From contig JAEVLN010000002.1 of assembly GCA_018350325.1 (NCBI GenBank), forward strand, positions 2,274,288-2,338,287: a stretch of DNA of 64,000 bases, written 5' to 3'. Made by a program: the position numbers and the translations under genes. This DNA is from Globodera rostochiensis. Its lineage: Eukaryota > Nematoda > Chromadorea > Rhabditida > Heteroderidae. Under the pieces are notes generated by a model that searched no databases, was not told the origin of the DNA, and saw nothing but the letters and a program-made list of their open reading frames with translations. Shown in pieces: positions 12,101 through 19,624 of this stretch. Within the stretch, counting starts at the first letter, position 1; each line of letters starts with the position of its first letter.

Positions 12101-13103
12101 TGTTTATTACCCTTTTATATAGAGCGATAGCGCCTCAGGGGAGTCGCTTAAATTGTTTATTACCCTTTTATATAGAGCGATAGCGCCTCAGGGGAGTCGC
12201 TTAAATTGTTTATTACCCTTTTATATAGAGCGATAGCGCCTCAGGGGAGTCGCTTAAATTGTTTATTACCCTTTTATATAGAGCGATAGCGCCTCAGGGG
12301 AGTCGCTTAAATTGTTTATTACCCTTTTATATAGAGCGATAGCGCCTCAGGGGAGTCGCTTAAATTGTTTATTACCCTTTTATATAGAGCGATAGCGCCT
12401 CGGGGGAGTCGCTTAAATTGTTTATTACCCTTTTATATAGAGCGATAGCGCCTCAGGGGAGTCGCTTAAATTGTTTATTACCCTTTTATATAGAGCGATA
12501 GCGCCTCAGGGGAGTCGCTTAAATTGTTTATTACCCTTTTATATAGAGCGATAGCGCCTCAGGGGAGTCGCTTAAATTGTTTATTACCCTTTTATATAGA
12601 GCGATAGCGCCGCTTAAATTGTTTATTACCCTTTTATATAAGGCGATCCATTCCCAATGTGTGAATAATGTGTGGTGGGTGATCCAACCGAAAATGCCAC
12701 ATTTTTAGGCAAATAAAACAGAAAAAGAAAGAAAAATGAATGCTACATTCCATTCAGATAATACCAATTGTTCGAGAAAATCTTTTTTTTGAACCGACAA
12801 ACCTTCCGAAACATTCCAATTTGCGCTGGAACTTCCCTTTTTTGGACATTGACGATTTTTTTTGTCGATAATACCGCCGGCGGCGTTTTCACTGAAAGTC
12901 TTCGATTGTTCTCCCCCGCCATTTGTGCCATATTTCAAAGCGTTTTTTTCAATTTGCACATTTTTGGCCATCTTTTGTTTCTCCTTTTGCATTTTTTCCC
13001 CGCAATCAGCGACATTTGCGAGCAAAAAGAGCATAATTATTATTATTATTATTATTAAAATGAAGGCCATTTTCCATTCATTGATGGCATTTTTGGGTGC
13101 CAT
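581..13103 (-). CDS. Giant multidomain protein with C-terminal poly(A) polymerase-like nucleotidyltransferase (26 exons)
   Basis: Assembled exons, minus strand in order: 13103-12803, 11781-11396, 11328-11076, 11031-10577, 9979-9838, 9557-9078, 8917-8241, 8031-7965, 7796-7366, 7176-6924, 6623-6226, 5937-5802, 5584-5376, 5325-4707, 4668-4072, 4029-3280, 3112-2970, 2869-2780, 2635-2414, 2202-1986, 1922-1827, 1777-1639, 1554-1364, 1308-1223, 1163-949, 824-581. Every junction is GT...AG and in phase, and the total of 7,797 nt is divisible by three (2,598 residues). Order of parts: hydrophobic leader, module A, acidic repeats, module B, coiled coil, nucleotidyltransferase. The last third is certain homology to canonical poly(A) polymerases. 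The modules match no family I know. Weakest links are the leader exon and whether 5' and 3' halves always share one transcript. A normal metazoan PAP is about 500-750 residues with its catalytic core N-terminal, so this architecture is highly unusual. Confidence 0.72.
3280..4029 (-). CDS. Helical linker exon before the polymerase domain (exon 16)
   Basis: A 250-codon exon, predicted almost all helical from its composition (regular Leu/Ile with Glu/Lys). It is spliced in phase 1 on both sides, joining the coiled coil upstream to the PAP core downstream. It contains the stretches ILSELKENLSNKNELVFELK and FKIYKTFSQLVPFFRDL. I recognise no family. It may be an ordinary N-terminal extension of the PAP-like enzyme or a scaffold connecting it to the modules. 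Confidence 0.6.
4072..4668 (-). CDS. Highly charged coiled-coil exon (exon 15)
   Basis: About 200 residues, mostly Glu, Lys and Arg with regular hydrophobic positions (for example EEERMRELKARIEKMQKEKR), typical of a long single alpha helix or coiled coil. Plus-strand ORFs here are poly-Phe/Ser/Leu shadows of this composition. The donor at its 3' end and the acceptor of the next exon are both phase 1. A role in dimerisation or as a rigid spacer between the modules and the catalytic domain is inferred from composition only. Confidence 0.65.
4707..8031 (-). CDS. Unknown helical module B (exons 8-14)
   Basis: Second copy of a module of about 700 codons. Landmarks are SVSVEMLRYI, MYKFVKRITFNKQFMENSS, FIYNLLDRFTELQKFFCDL, LEELAPEIMKF, FVKDSRGVRSRLRKFFGN, LSVFIAIFVRWMDAEL and WLQRIQWATIIELLEDDN. 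Each has a counterpart in the same order in module A, and the shared introns have the same phases (0,1,0,1). The copies are only about a quarter identical by eye, so the duplication is old. Introns of this module hold two hAT-type elements (6020-6136, 7221-7347). The last exon adds a proline-rich tail. No family recognised; it is strongly helical with no membrane segments. Confidence 0.6.
6020..6136. mobile_element. 117-bp hAT-type MITE in an intron
   Basis: Begins CAGGGATGGGAATCGC and ends with its inverse GCAATTCCCATCCCTG, flanked on both sides by GTACATAT (6012-6019 and 6137-6144). An 8-bp target duplication with CAGGG termini is diagnostic of hAT-superfamily elements. The interior contains further palindromic CGATC motifs and no coding capacity. 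It sits in the intron between exons 11 and 12 of the giant gene. Confidence 0.92.
7221..7347. mobile_element. 127-bp hAT-type MITE of the TCTCGAG family
   Basis: Termini TAGGGCTGTTCGAGAGTCTC and GAACATCCCTA are imperfect inverse complements. The flanks are an exact 8-bp duplication, CTGTCCAT (7213-7220 and 7348-7355). The interior is made of repeated TCTCGG/TTCTCG motifs. It lies in the intron between exons 9 and 10 of the giant gene. The same motif vocabulary recurs at 15.4, 23.0, 28.6 and 32.5-33.5 kb. Confidence 0.88.
8241..8917 (-). CDS. Acidic exon with 14-residue tandem repeats (exon 7)
   Basis: Starts with a short globular segment, then an Asp/Asn-rich stretch with a run of Asn, then about seven repeats of a 14-residue unit containing EESVREEEQNEEKE, encoded by a 42-bp minisatellite at about 8350-8660. 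The central copies are nearly identical at DNA level, so the tract is recently expanded and probably length-polymorphic. The frame is kept throughout. Such tracts are disordered and strongly negative. It links module A to module B. Confidence 0.65.
8984..9099 (-). repeat. Three tandem copies of an exon end plus splice donor
   Basis: A unit of roughly 40 bp occurs three times. On the minus strand each copy carries CTACG followed by GTAA or GTAT, i.e. the last bases of exon 6 and its 5' splice site. The outermost copy is the one in phase with exon 7 (CTACG|GTATTTTT, exon end 9078); the two further copies are intronic and offer alternative donors. Confidence 0.75.
9078..11781 (-). CDS. Unknown helical module A (exons 2-6)
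   Basis: First copy of the module. Landmarks aligned with module B: VKILIEYLRRASGEA, ICFLYQFGVSAHQYMELF, YNIGNFLKMYEQLRHFFCH, LEDEFPEILRIG, WAMGWLIGELRQVCGQ, LVRISGAKTRLFKLLGN, LAADVVVFMRWMKREL and HFGEFIGLIEAAAAVGHD. In this copy the regions that are exons 8+9 and 13+14 in module B are single exons, so introns were lost or gained after duplication. No known domain, no membrane helices. A 504-bp hAT-like element lies in the intron between exons 4 and 5. Confidence 0.6.
10036..10539. mobile_element. 504-bp hAT-type non-autonomous element
   Basis: Starts TAGGGCGGCGATTTATATGG and ends CCATATAAATCGGAGCCCTA. The flanking 8-bp duplication is GTTATAAT (10028-10035 and 10540-10547). The interior is AT-rich with repeated CCATATTTTGCAA-like units and no coding capacity. 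It is placed within an intron of the giant gene. Confidence 0.88.
11806..12641. repeat. 53-bp minisatellite, about 15-16 copies
   Basis: Nearly perfect head-to-tail units; the core on the plus strand is GCGATAGCGCCTCAGGGGAG followed by TCGCTTAAATTGTTTATTAC and an AT-rich tail. It lies in the first intron of the giant gene. On the minus strand each unit contains ACAATTTAAG followed by CGACTCCCCTGAGGCG. The true acceptor of exon 2 is ACAATTTCAG followed by ATCCCCTCGGCG, preceded by the same AT-rich tail. The array is therefore an amplified, diverged copy of the 3' splice site region. Confidence 0.9.
12803..13103 (-). CDS. Signal-peptide-like leader exon (exon 1 of the giant gene, or a separate small secreted protein)
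   Basis: Two in-frame ATGs (13103 and 13070) precede a very hydrophobic stretch with a run of isoleucines, ending LLANVADC, which looks like a secretory signal with cleavage near the cysteine. The isoleucines come from an ATT microsatellite, so length is probably variable. The following 75 residues are Lys/Gln/Asn-rich. A donor at 12803 (GAAG|GTTTGT, phase 1) fits the acceptor of module A across the 53-bp array. Unspliced, the frame continues to a stop at 12705 and gives a 132-residue protein with a second hydrophobic end. Which model is used cannot be decided here. Confidence 0.5.
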
Positions 13104-13109
13104 TTTATG

Positions 13110-13806
13110 TGAGCGTTGTGCAACAAGAATTTGGAATTGGCAAATTATTATTAGGAAATAATTTACAAATTTCTAAAATGTCTTAATTATCACACATAAA
13201 AACATGCGTAAAATATATATATAATATAATTATATGCAATGGACGAACTTGTTTTGTAGCCAGAAAAGCGCAAAATTAATTGATTAATAATAATAAAATT
13301 TATATCCAATTAAATGCCGGAAAAGAAAATCAATGGCATTCAATCAATACGTTTATTATTATTATACAATTTTTTTGATTAGTCTGGTGAAAGAATGTCT
13401 GCCACATAGTCGAAACATTTTGGTAGTCAAAAAACGAACAACTTGCGCACTTTTTTTTTTGTTGCTAGTTTTTGCTGTATCACTTTTTTTTCCAAAAAAA
13501 TGCAACCATTTGGTGTGAAAAGGGAATTGAAGTGATGCCAATCGACTTCGGCATCATTTGGATCGATTGGGGGAATTGTGACGAACTTTTGCCGGTGCCA
13601 TTGTCCACCATCAAAAGTTGGGGGCGGCATCTTTCAGTGACTTTGCTCCTCCCACCTGTCGACGCTGCTCTCTTTGCTGTTGTTGGACCAATCATTGTTG
13701 CGCAAATCGGTGCCAAACCCGAAAGGCGGCATGACCTGAGCTCGATTCACAATTTTTTTAATTGTTTTTGTTTTGAAATTATATTTGCCAAGGATAATGC
13801 TTATTT
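13110..13806 (-). other. Region downstream of the bHLH gene with a possible alternative last exon
   Basis: Mostly AT-rich. Between about 13735 and 13490 on the minus strand there are two short open stretches of more balanced composition (QVMPPFGFGTDLRNND and KFVTIPPIDPNDAEVDWHH). The first follows an AG acceptor in phase with the alternative bHLH donor. Otherwise only microsatellite-like ATT and poly-T runs are seen. Confidence 0.3.
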
Positions 13807-15174
13807 TTAAAAATGAATTATGGCAAAAGATTTCTTCCGTTCCAAAAAGCGCAAATCACAAAACATTCGGCGGACCAAACGTTTCCCCACAGACTGGCTG
13901 ACCTCGTGGTCGAGCATGCGAAGCAACTGATCGATGCGGGCAATGCCGGCACGCAAAATCTTCAACTTTGAAACTCTCTTCGTGTTCTTGGCCAGAGAAG
14001 GAAGTCTAAAGAGCTGTTTGATCAGAAAGCATTTAAAAATAGATAATTGTGATCAGAATTATCGTTTGTGCCAAAAAAAATTCCCACTTTCCAAGAGTTC
14101 AGCATTGATTGAACTTACAACAACAAAAAAAGTTACAGTAACCGATTTTATTCTGTCAAAAAAAGTCACTTTCGCCTGAGCAGCACAAATGCCTGATTGA
14201 CCGTGTGCACGCGAGTCCGTTCGCGTGCATTGCGACGTTCGACAGCTGTTGCCTGCTTAAACTTGCCTTTGTATTTGCCGCGCTTTTTGCTTAACGAAAA
14301 GTCATTTGACGTCATCATCGTTTTTGGCTGGGCATAATGTTGGCTTACGGGGCATCTGATCTGAATAAGCAATGCTTTATAAGAAACTGATCGGAGACTT
14401 TTTATACAAAAATGGGTCAGGGCACCGGCGCCGTGCCTATTTGTGGAATTACAACAACACCGAATTTCGGTTTCACACAAAAATGCCTAAAACCATGGCG
14501 CCAAGTATAGGACAAGCGGTGCCAAACAAATTGTACTCTTTTTTTGTTTGTCAGCTTTAAATACATTTGGATTTCCTTTAGATGGTTCAGCTGCAGCTGC
14601 GTGCTGGTTCGTCCTCATCATCAAATATTCTTGGCGAAACGTTTGTGCTGCTGCTGCCGTAATGAACACCGGCGGCTGCTGTTGTTGTTGTTGTTGGTAA
14701 CGCTGCTGTCCATGGAGCGGTCCGTTGCCTTCAAAGTCCATTATCGGCCGCGTTTGATCAACAGCTCTGATCGCCGGTGCCGCGCCGCCTCCGCCAATCG
14801 CCACAGCGGTGGCCATCAGAGAAAGCGAATTGCTGTCGAAAAAGGCGGCCGGATGAGGCCAAAGTGCCGAGAGGTGCGCCGCCAGCGGCGGCGTTGGCGG
14901 AGGAAACAATGCCATTCGGTTGTGTGGCTATTTTAACAATCTGAATTTTAAGAAAAAAAGTTTCACAAAAAGCTCAAATGGCATTAGGTAATTAAAGTTT
15001 AATTCTCTCATTTAAAAAGAACGTTACCGTATTGAACTGACTGTGACCCACGCCCAGTCGGATCATGCGCGGAATGTGCGCTGGCGAGCTGAGCAATTTG
15101 GCACAAGGGTTGCCGGGGAATTGGCCCGAGGCATAGCCAGCAGCCAAACAGGTGGCACCGTTTGACATCGGCAT
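13807..15174 (-). CDS. Group A bHLH transcription factor
   Basis: Exons 15174-15028, 14927-14565, 14327-14170 and 14005-13807 join in frame. The N-terminal half is Gly/Ala/Gln-rich and disordered, with polyglutamine. The DNA-binding domain reads RRNARERTRVHTVNQAF (basic region and helix 1), a short loop LPSLAKNTK, then RVSKLKILRAGIARIDQLL (helix 2), with the intron inside the domain. The basic region has the Glu and Arg needed for E-box contact. NARERTRVHT resembles the Net/Atoh8 and related group A families; exact orthology is open. The domain sits near the C terminus. A second possible 3' end exists: donor GAG|GTCAGC just after helix 2, spliced to an open frame starting about 13735. Expected to be nuclear, heterodimerising with an E/Daughterless partner. 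Confidence 0.85.
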
Positions 15175-15367
15175 TCATGAGATTATAAACGAATAATTAA
15201 TTGATGCATTTGTTAAGAGGACCAATGTAAATGTGTGAGACAACATTTCTTCTTGCCTTCTTTTTTTGTCTGAATTGACAAATTCTGCCAAAAGTTGACT
15301 CAAAATGTTCACAACAAATGCTGGGTAAAAAGCTTCGTCGACTGCACTCAATTCATTACTCGAGACA

Positions 15368-15454
15368 AGATGTCGAGACAAGATTTCTCGAGAATCTCGT
15401 CGAGATTTTTCGAGATCTCGAGACGAGATTCCCGTTTCGACCGGGCTCTAGTCA
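15368..15454. mobile_element. Single end of a TCTCGAG-family element
   Basis: Repeated CGAGATTTCTCGAG-type motifs end in CGACCGGGCTCTA, the same terminus as the right end of the 918-bp element at 32551-33468. No matching left end or target duplication was found, so this is a truncated copy. Confidence 0.6.
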
Positions 15455-15844
15455 GCACTGCTCGAGACCGGCGACTTTTTCGAGCTTCTCTCTCTCTCTC
15501 TCTCTCTCTCTCGCTCTATTCAGCTTCGATCCCGACCTCCCGCCCCCACAAAAATCCGCTTTATCCCCCCCCCCCGACATGTCACTCCCGGGGAACACCG
15601 GCTTTCTCACGCGCCGAGGGGGGGGGGGGGGAGCTTAACGATATGTTCTCACAATAAAGCAATTTTCAGAAAGGCACACAGAAACTTTAATTTACAGATA
15701 ATTAAAGGTTAACATTCAAACAAACAAAAAATTCAACGCCTTCTTTTCCAAAGAACTTTTGAACTCAAAAGTTCCAACCGTAATTATCCAAAATGAAAGT
15801 CTTTCGCAAATGCCTTCTTTCTCCCTTTCACCATTCATTTGCAC
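15455..15844. repeat. Low-complexity DNA: CT microsatellite and facing C and G runs
   Basis: A run of CT dinucleotides at about 15487-15512, then a C tract near 15567 and a G tract near 15620 that could pair as a hairpin. No gene is visible. Confidence 0.6.
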
Positions 15845-15980
15845 TAGGGTTGGTCCCCGAACCTCGACTTTTTTTAGTCGGGGGTTTTCGTCCCCGACTT
15901 TTTTGAATTTTTCGGGGTTTTTGCTGGGAAAAACCCCGCCCCGACTTTTCCCACCCCCGAGGGGTCGGGGATCAACCTTA
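15845..15980. mobile_element. 136-bp hAT-type MITE (CCCCGA family)
   Basis: Starts TAGGGTTGGTCCCCGAAC and ends GGGGATCAACCTTA, flanked by the exact 8-bp duplication ATTTGCAC (15837-15844 and 15981-15988). The interior consists of alternating CCCCGACTTTTT and CGGGGTTTTT motifs. Confidence 0.88.
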
Positions 15981-16023
15981 ATTTGCACAAAAAACAATCA
16001 GAAAACAAAGAATTTATTAACAA

Positions 16024-16374
16024 TTAAAATTCGCAATTTCTCTGAACTTTGAGTCTTGCTGTCGTCCAAGCCCTAAACTGCTCTACTAAGCCAATCATGG
16101 ACATGGCGAATTCGACGTTTCCAATGTCCCCTAATCCACCGAATACCGTGGCCGAGTTTTCCATGCTGTTTTTGATTGTTGGAGAGCTGATCGGACACTT
16201 GCTTCTCGAGTGCCCTTTCTCGGCATTGAACTTGCGCCTAATCTGGACCACTTCAGTGCTGCACTTCAACCTCAAATTCATTCTCATCTGCCAAAGCTCG
16301 TGCATTTTTGTTCGTGGAGCAAGTAAGCCAGAATGCCAAAAAAAAAGTGTTAAATTGAGAATAAGCGCCAGCAC
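16024..16374 (-). CDS. Unidentified exon-like ORF
   Basis: An open frame of 116 codons ends with TAA at 16024. It has no ATG at its 5' end but follows a good acceptor (AAAATCTTAG) at about 16375. The first internal ATG is at 16305, giving 93 residues. GC content is clearly above the surroundings, which favours coding. The segment before that ATG is hydrophobic. No family recognised. It could be the last exon of a short gene or a single-exon protein. Confidence 0.4.
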   Translation of the reverse strand: MLALILNLTLFFWHSGLLAPRTKMHELWQMRMNLRLKCSTEVVQIRRKFNAEKGHSRSKCPISSPTIKNSMENSATVFGGLGDIGNVEFAMSMIGLVEQFRAWTTARLKVQRNCEF

Positions 16375-16894
16375 TAAGATTTTTAGGCTCGAAAAATTTC
16401 AAAAAATAGGTGCCTAAAATGGTCGGAAAAGTGCCAAAAAGAGGCTCAAAAAAGACTCGGGTTTAAAAAGCAAAAATAAATGTGAAAAAATAACAATAAT
16501 GGCTTAAAAACTTGTTTTTTTACATGAAAAAATTATCAGTCGTGATATTTAACATTTTTTGTTTAAATATAAAAAAAAATCTAGAAACAGAGGGTTCAAG
16601 GCTATTAGACGCGAAAATCGCAAAAAATAGGTTTTTATAGGTCCGATAGCCTTGCTAAAACGATGAAATTTCCGACTTAAAAAACCATATTTTTCGCGCA
16701 TAAATCGCAAAACAAAGCTCCGAAAAAATAGACAAAAAAAACCCTAAAACTCTTAGCCCTGGGGCAACGATCAAATTATGGACAAACATCGGACGAATTT
16801 GATTGAACCCGAATTTTCGGGAATAAATCACAAAAAAAAGAAGCTGAATGAATGCGTCGCGTCGTGCCTCTAAAATTAAAAATTCCATTTTTAG
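16375..16894. other. AT-rich stretch with no recognisable gene
   Basis: Poly-A and poly-T runs and short fragments resembling degraded repeats. The first two transmembrane segments of the downstream receptor would be expected here or further left, but are not found. Confidence 0.4.
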
Positions 16895-18128
16895 TGCGCA
16901 CCGTTTTTCAACTTTTCCACCTGTCCAATGTGCGGGTTGGCCAGAGCGGAGAAAAGATTCTGCTTGGACTTTATATGTTTCCGATGAATTTGCGCAATCA
17001 CATCCCCCACATTTTGGTCATTGAGCGCTTTATGGCCACAATTTTTGCCAAAAGTTACGAACAATGGACAAATCCGTGTTTCACCATCATTTGGTCGTCT
17101 GTTGTGGTAGGTAATTAATTACCTATTTTTAATTATTTTACAACAAATTTGTTAATTTGAAGATATTTTTCTCGGCTTTTGGTGCAATAAAATACGCAAA
17201 AGTCGAACGCCCAACAACAGCGTCGTTCATCACAGATTCTGTCCTATTTGTTTTGTGCGGCGTGGAAACCGTGGCGTTCTTTTGGCTTTGGCTCAGAAAC
17301 TCCAAAACGTACAGCCGACGGCACGCCGTTGGTGGACAACAGCAGCAACGACAGCGCCTGTCCGAACGTTACCAAGTCAGTAGTGGTTTTGTTTGGGCAC
17401 TAAACAAACGCTGAGAATGGCATTGGCACAATTGTATAAAAGTGAAAGCATTTGTGTGCTTTTACAAAAAAGGGTTATCTCTTTTTTATGTAATTATTAT
17501 TCAAAAATCACACAGTTAGCCGAAAATATTCGCACAACGAAACAGTTGGCGCCGACCCTTTTGCTCCATTTGACCAATTTGACCATTGTGACGGCGGGAA
17601 ACTTTTTGTACTGTTACAATATGCCAAACGCCGCGGGGGACGCATTTTATTTAGCATTTATCACGCAAATTCAATTCACACTGATCACCTACAGCAACTT
17701 TCTGATCGAACTCACCATTCTTATGTTTGTTTGTTTACAAAGAATTCCAACCGATGTTTTTTTGATCATCATTATTTTTTTCAAGAAATCATCCATTTTT
17801 GCAACACAAACTCAATTGGCTATGGCAAAAATGTGTGCCAAGCTGTGCCTGGAACAACAACAACAACAACAGAGTTGGTGATAGTAACAATGGCATTCAG
17901 CCCGCGGGGGCCCCCAATGAACGGTCACAACAGTACCGCCACCACCACCAGCAGCAGCAGCGGCGGCAGCGGCGCCAGTCCCAAAAAGCGGCGATCGGAT
18001 TGACCGACATGAGCGGAAAGGCAATGGCACTGACACAGAACCAGGATGCCTATTTCAGTCAGCTGACCAAATTTTGGGAGCGAAAGGCGCGCGAATCGAC
18101 CAGCTTCGTGTTCCCGATGGCAATTTGA
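16895..18128 (+). CDS. Sre-family seven-transmembrane chemoreceptor, 5' part not found
   Basis: Exons 16895-17106, 17163-17375 and 17516 to about 17727 join in phase; the C-terminal exon ends at 18128 with an uncertain junction. Visible in order: LVIERFMATIFAKSYE (end of TM3 with the ER motif and the ATxF...YE signature of the nematode Sre family), two further hydrophobic segments, LSERYQ joined by splicing to LAENIRTTKQL (typical Sre intracellular loop), TM6 and TM7, and a tail with DAYFSQLTKFWE, matching the conserved Sre C terminus. A CAA/CAG-rich stretch lies before the tail. The family consists of nematode-specific G protein-coupled receptors of sensory neurons. The missing N-terminal third may mean a pseudogene or an exon further upstream. 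Confidence 0.78.
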
Positions 18129-18693
18129 GCGAGAAGCAATGAAAACACAAAGAATTGTTTAATTTTGTGACACAAATGCAACCACTTTCCTACAATATTT
18201 TTATTCGCATTTTTAATCATTTTATTTTGAAAGGCTTTAATTAAATTTTAAAATTTCAGTTTAACTTACAAACATTTTAGGTAATTAATTATAAACGATT
18301 TTCCAAATTTTATGCATCTATCGATTAATACGTAATTGGGCGTCCGTTCGTGGACGGAAGTAAAAATTTGTTGGCCTCTCATATAAATCATATAAAAATG
18401 CGCATATTTTTTGGTAAGCCAATAATTATATTTTCCCAATATAAGATTATAAAATTTCTTTTTTTATTATAAATCTTTAATTTTATTGTCAATATTTTTA
18501 GAAATTCAAAAATGTTTTGTAAAATTTCGTTTAAAACTTTGCGCCTAACTTTTGTGTTGCTTTTGCTGCGCAAATTAAACGGTTACGAAATCGAATGCCA
18601 AAAAGGTTTTTTAATTTACATTAATAATTAAATAATAACTTTAATAGAAATAGAAATAAAAATTAAGATTTAATTGCGAAGGACAATAATTTA
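18129..18693. other. AT-rich intergenic region
   Basis: No ORF with coding character. A poly(A) signal-like AT-rich sequence follows the receptor gene. Confidence 0.4.
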
Positions 18694-19185
18694 ATGGATT
18701 CTGCTCCAATTGGAATATTTGCAACGGAATGCCAATCTTTCGAAGGGTGGATTCAAAAGTACACTTTTGGCGTTTTGTGTTGCAAAAGCGTTGAAGACAA
18801 ATTCAAAATAAATGAATTGGCTTTTGGTAAAAGAAATTTTTACAAAAATTCTCAAAAATTGCGAAGCGATTTTTGCATGGAATTTGGAAAAGGAAATCGA
18901 ATTGAAAATGTGGCGGAAATGGCTGAAAAAATTGCTATAAAATTGGCAACTTTTTTGGAAAATGATTTGAATATTCGACAAAATATTCATAATGCTTTAA
19001 AAGATAATAAAAGCAACATTAAATTGGAGGCAGCACAAATAATGGAATGGAAAATAGAATTATCTAAAAATTTTTCAAAAGAAAATGAAAATAAATTGAA
19101 ATTACATTTTTATTTGGTGCTAAACGAACTTTTGGACTCACTGAAAGGTTTTCAATTTGGCCCATATTTATTAAAAATATTTTAA
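18694..19185 (+). CDS. Unidentified single-exon ORF, 163 residues
   Basis: ATG to stop without interruption in a very AT-rich background. The product is soluble and Lys/Asn/Glu-rich, with a short Cys-containing stretch (YTFGVLCCKS) near the N terminus and predicted helices afterwards. Composition follows the AT-rich background, which weakens the coding argument, but an uninterrupted 492-nt frame in such DNA is unusual. No family recognised. It could be a recent orphan or a decayed duplicate. Confidence 0.45.
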   Translation: MDSAPIGIFATECQSFEGWIQKYTFGVLCCKSVEDKFKINELAFGKRNFYKNSQKLRSDFCMEFGKGNRIENVAEMAEKIAIKLATFLENDLNIRQNIHNALKDNKSNIKLEAAQIMEWKIELSKNFSKENENKLKLHFYLVLNELLDSLKGFQFGPYLLKIF

Positions 19186-19225
19186 AATTGCTTAATTCTT
19201 AAATTTAAAAACTTTATTCGCCACT

Positions 19226-19624
19226 TTGTTATTAAATTTATATTATTTAAAAACCAATTTGATCAAAACGGAGTTTTTGACAGTTGCAAAAGGACATAAA
19301 CGACGGAGGCGTCGTGCCAACATTTTCCAAAATATTGGTGCCACATTTGGACGGTTTGGCGAAGAAGAGTGCTGCAAGAAGACCGTTTGTGTTATGAATT
19401 TGCTTTTTGCCCTTTTTGAGGCTGCTTTGCTTATTCGCGGCTTCATGTTGTTGTCCATCTTCCCGTCAAGTCTCAGATTTTGGCTTTTGCTCGTCTTCAA
19501 TTTTACATTGTTTATGCTGTTCATCTCCGCCTTCGTGTGGCACAAATGTCATGCTTTGTTGTTCACATTGAACAGAATCGGCCCGGACACTGCTTCTGCT
19601 GCTGCTGTACACCCCGAACCCTAA
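19226..19624 (+). CDS. Unidentified two-helix membrane ORF running into the minisatellite
   Basis: 132 codons: a basic segment (KGHKRRRRRANIF), a Cys-Cys pair, then two hydrophobic segments (VCVMNLLFALFEAALLI and WLLLVFNFTLFMLFISAF) and a short tail. The last ten codons before the stop are the first unit of the 30-bp array, so the natural C terminus has probably been replaced by, or is spliced across, the repeat. The exon-like part has balanced composition. No family recognised. Confidence 0.45.
   Translation: MLLNLYYLKTNLIKTEFLTVAKGHKRRRRRANIFQNIGATFGRFGEEECCKKTVCVMNLLFALFEAALLIRGFMLLSIFPSSLRFWLLLVFNFTLFMLFISAFVWHKCHALLFTLNRIGPDTASAAAVHPEP

Noticed and set aside
15175..15381. 68-codon minus-strand ORF upstream of the bHLH start
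   Set aside because: No motif, ends at the bHLH ATG, overlaps a repeat end; probably upstream region.
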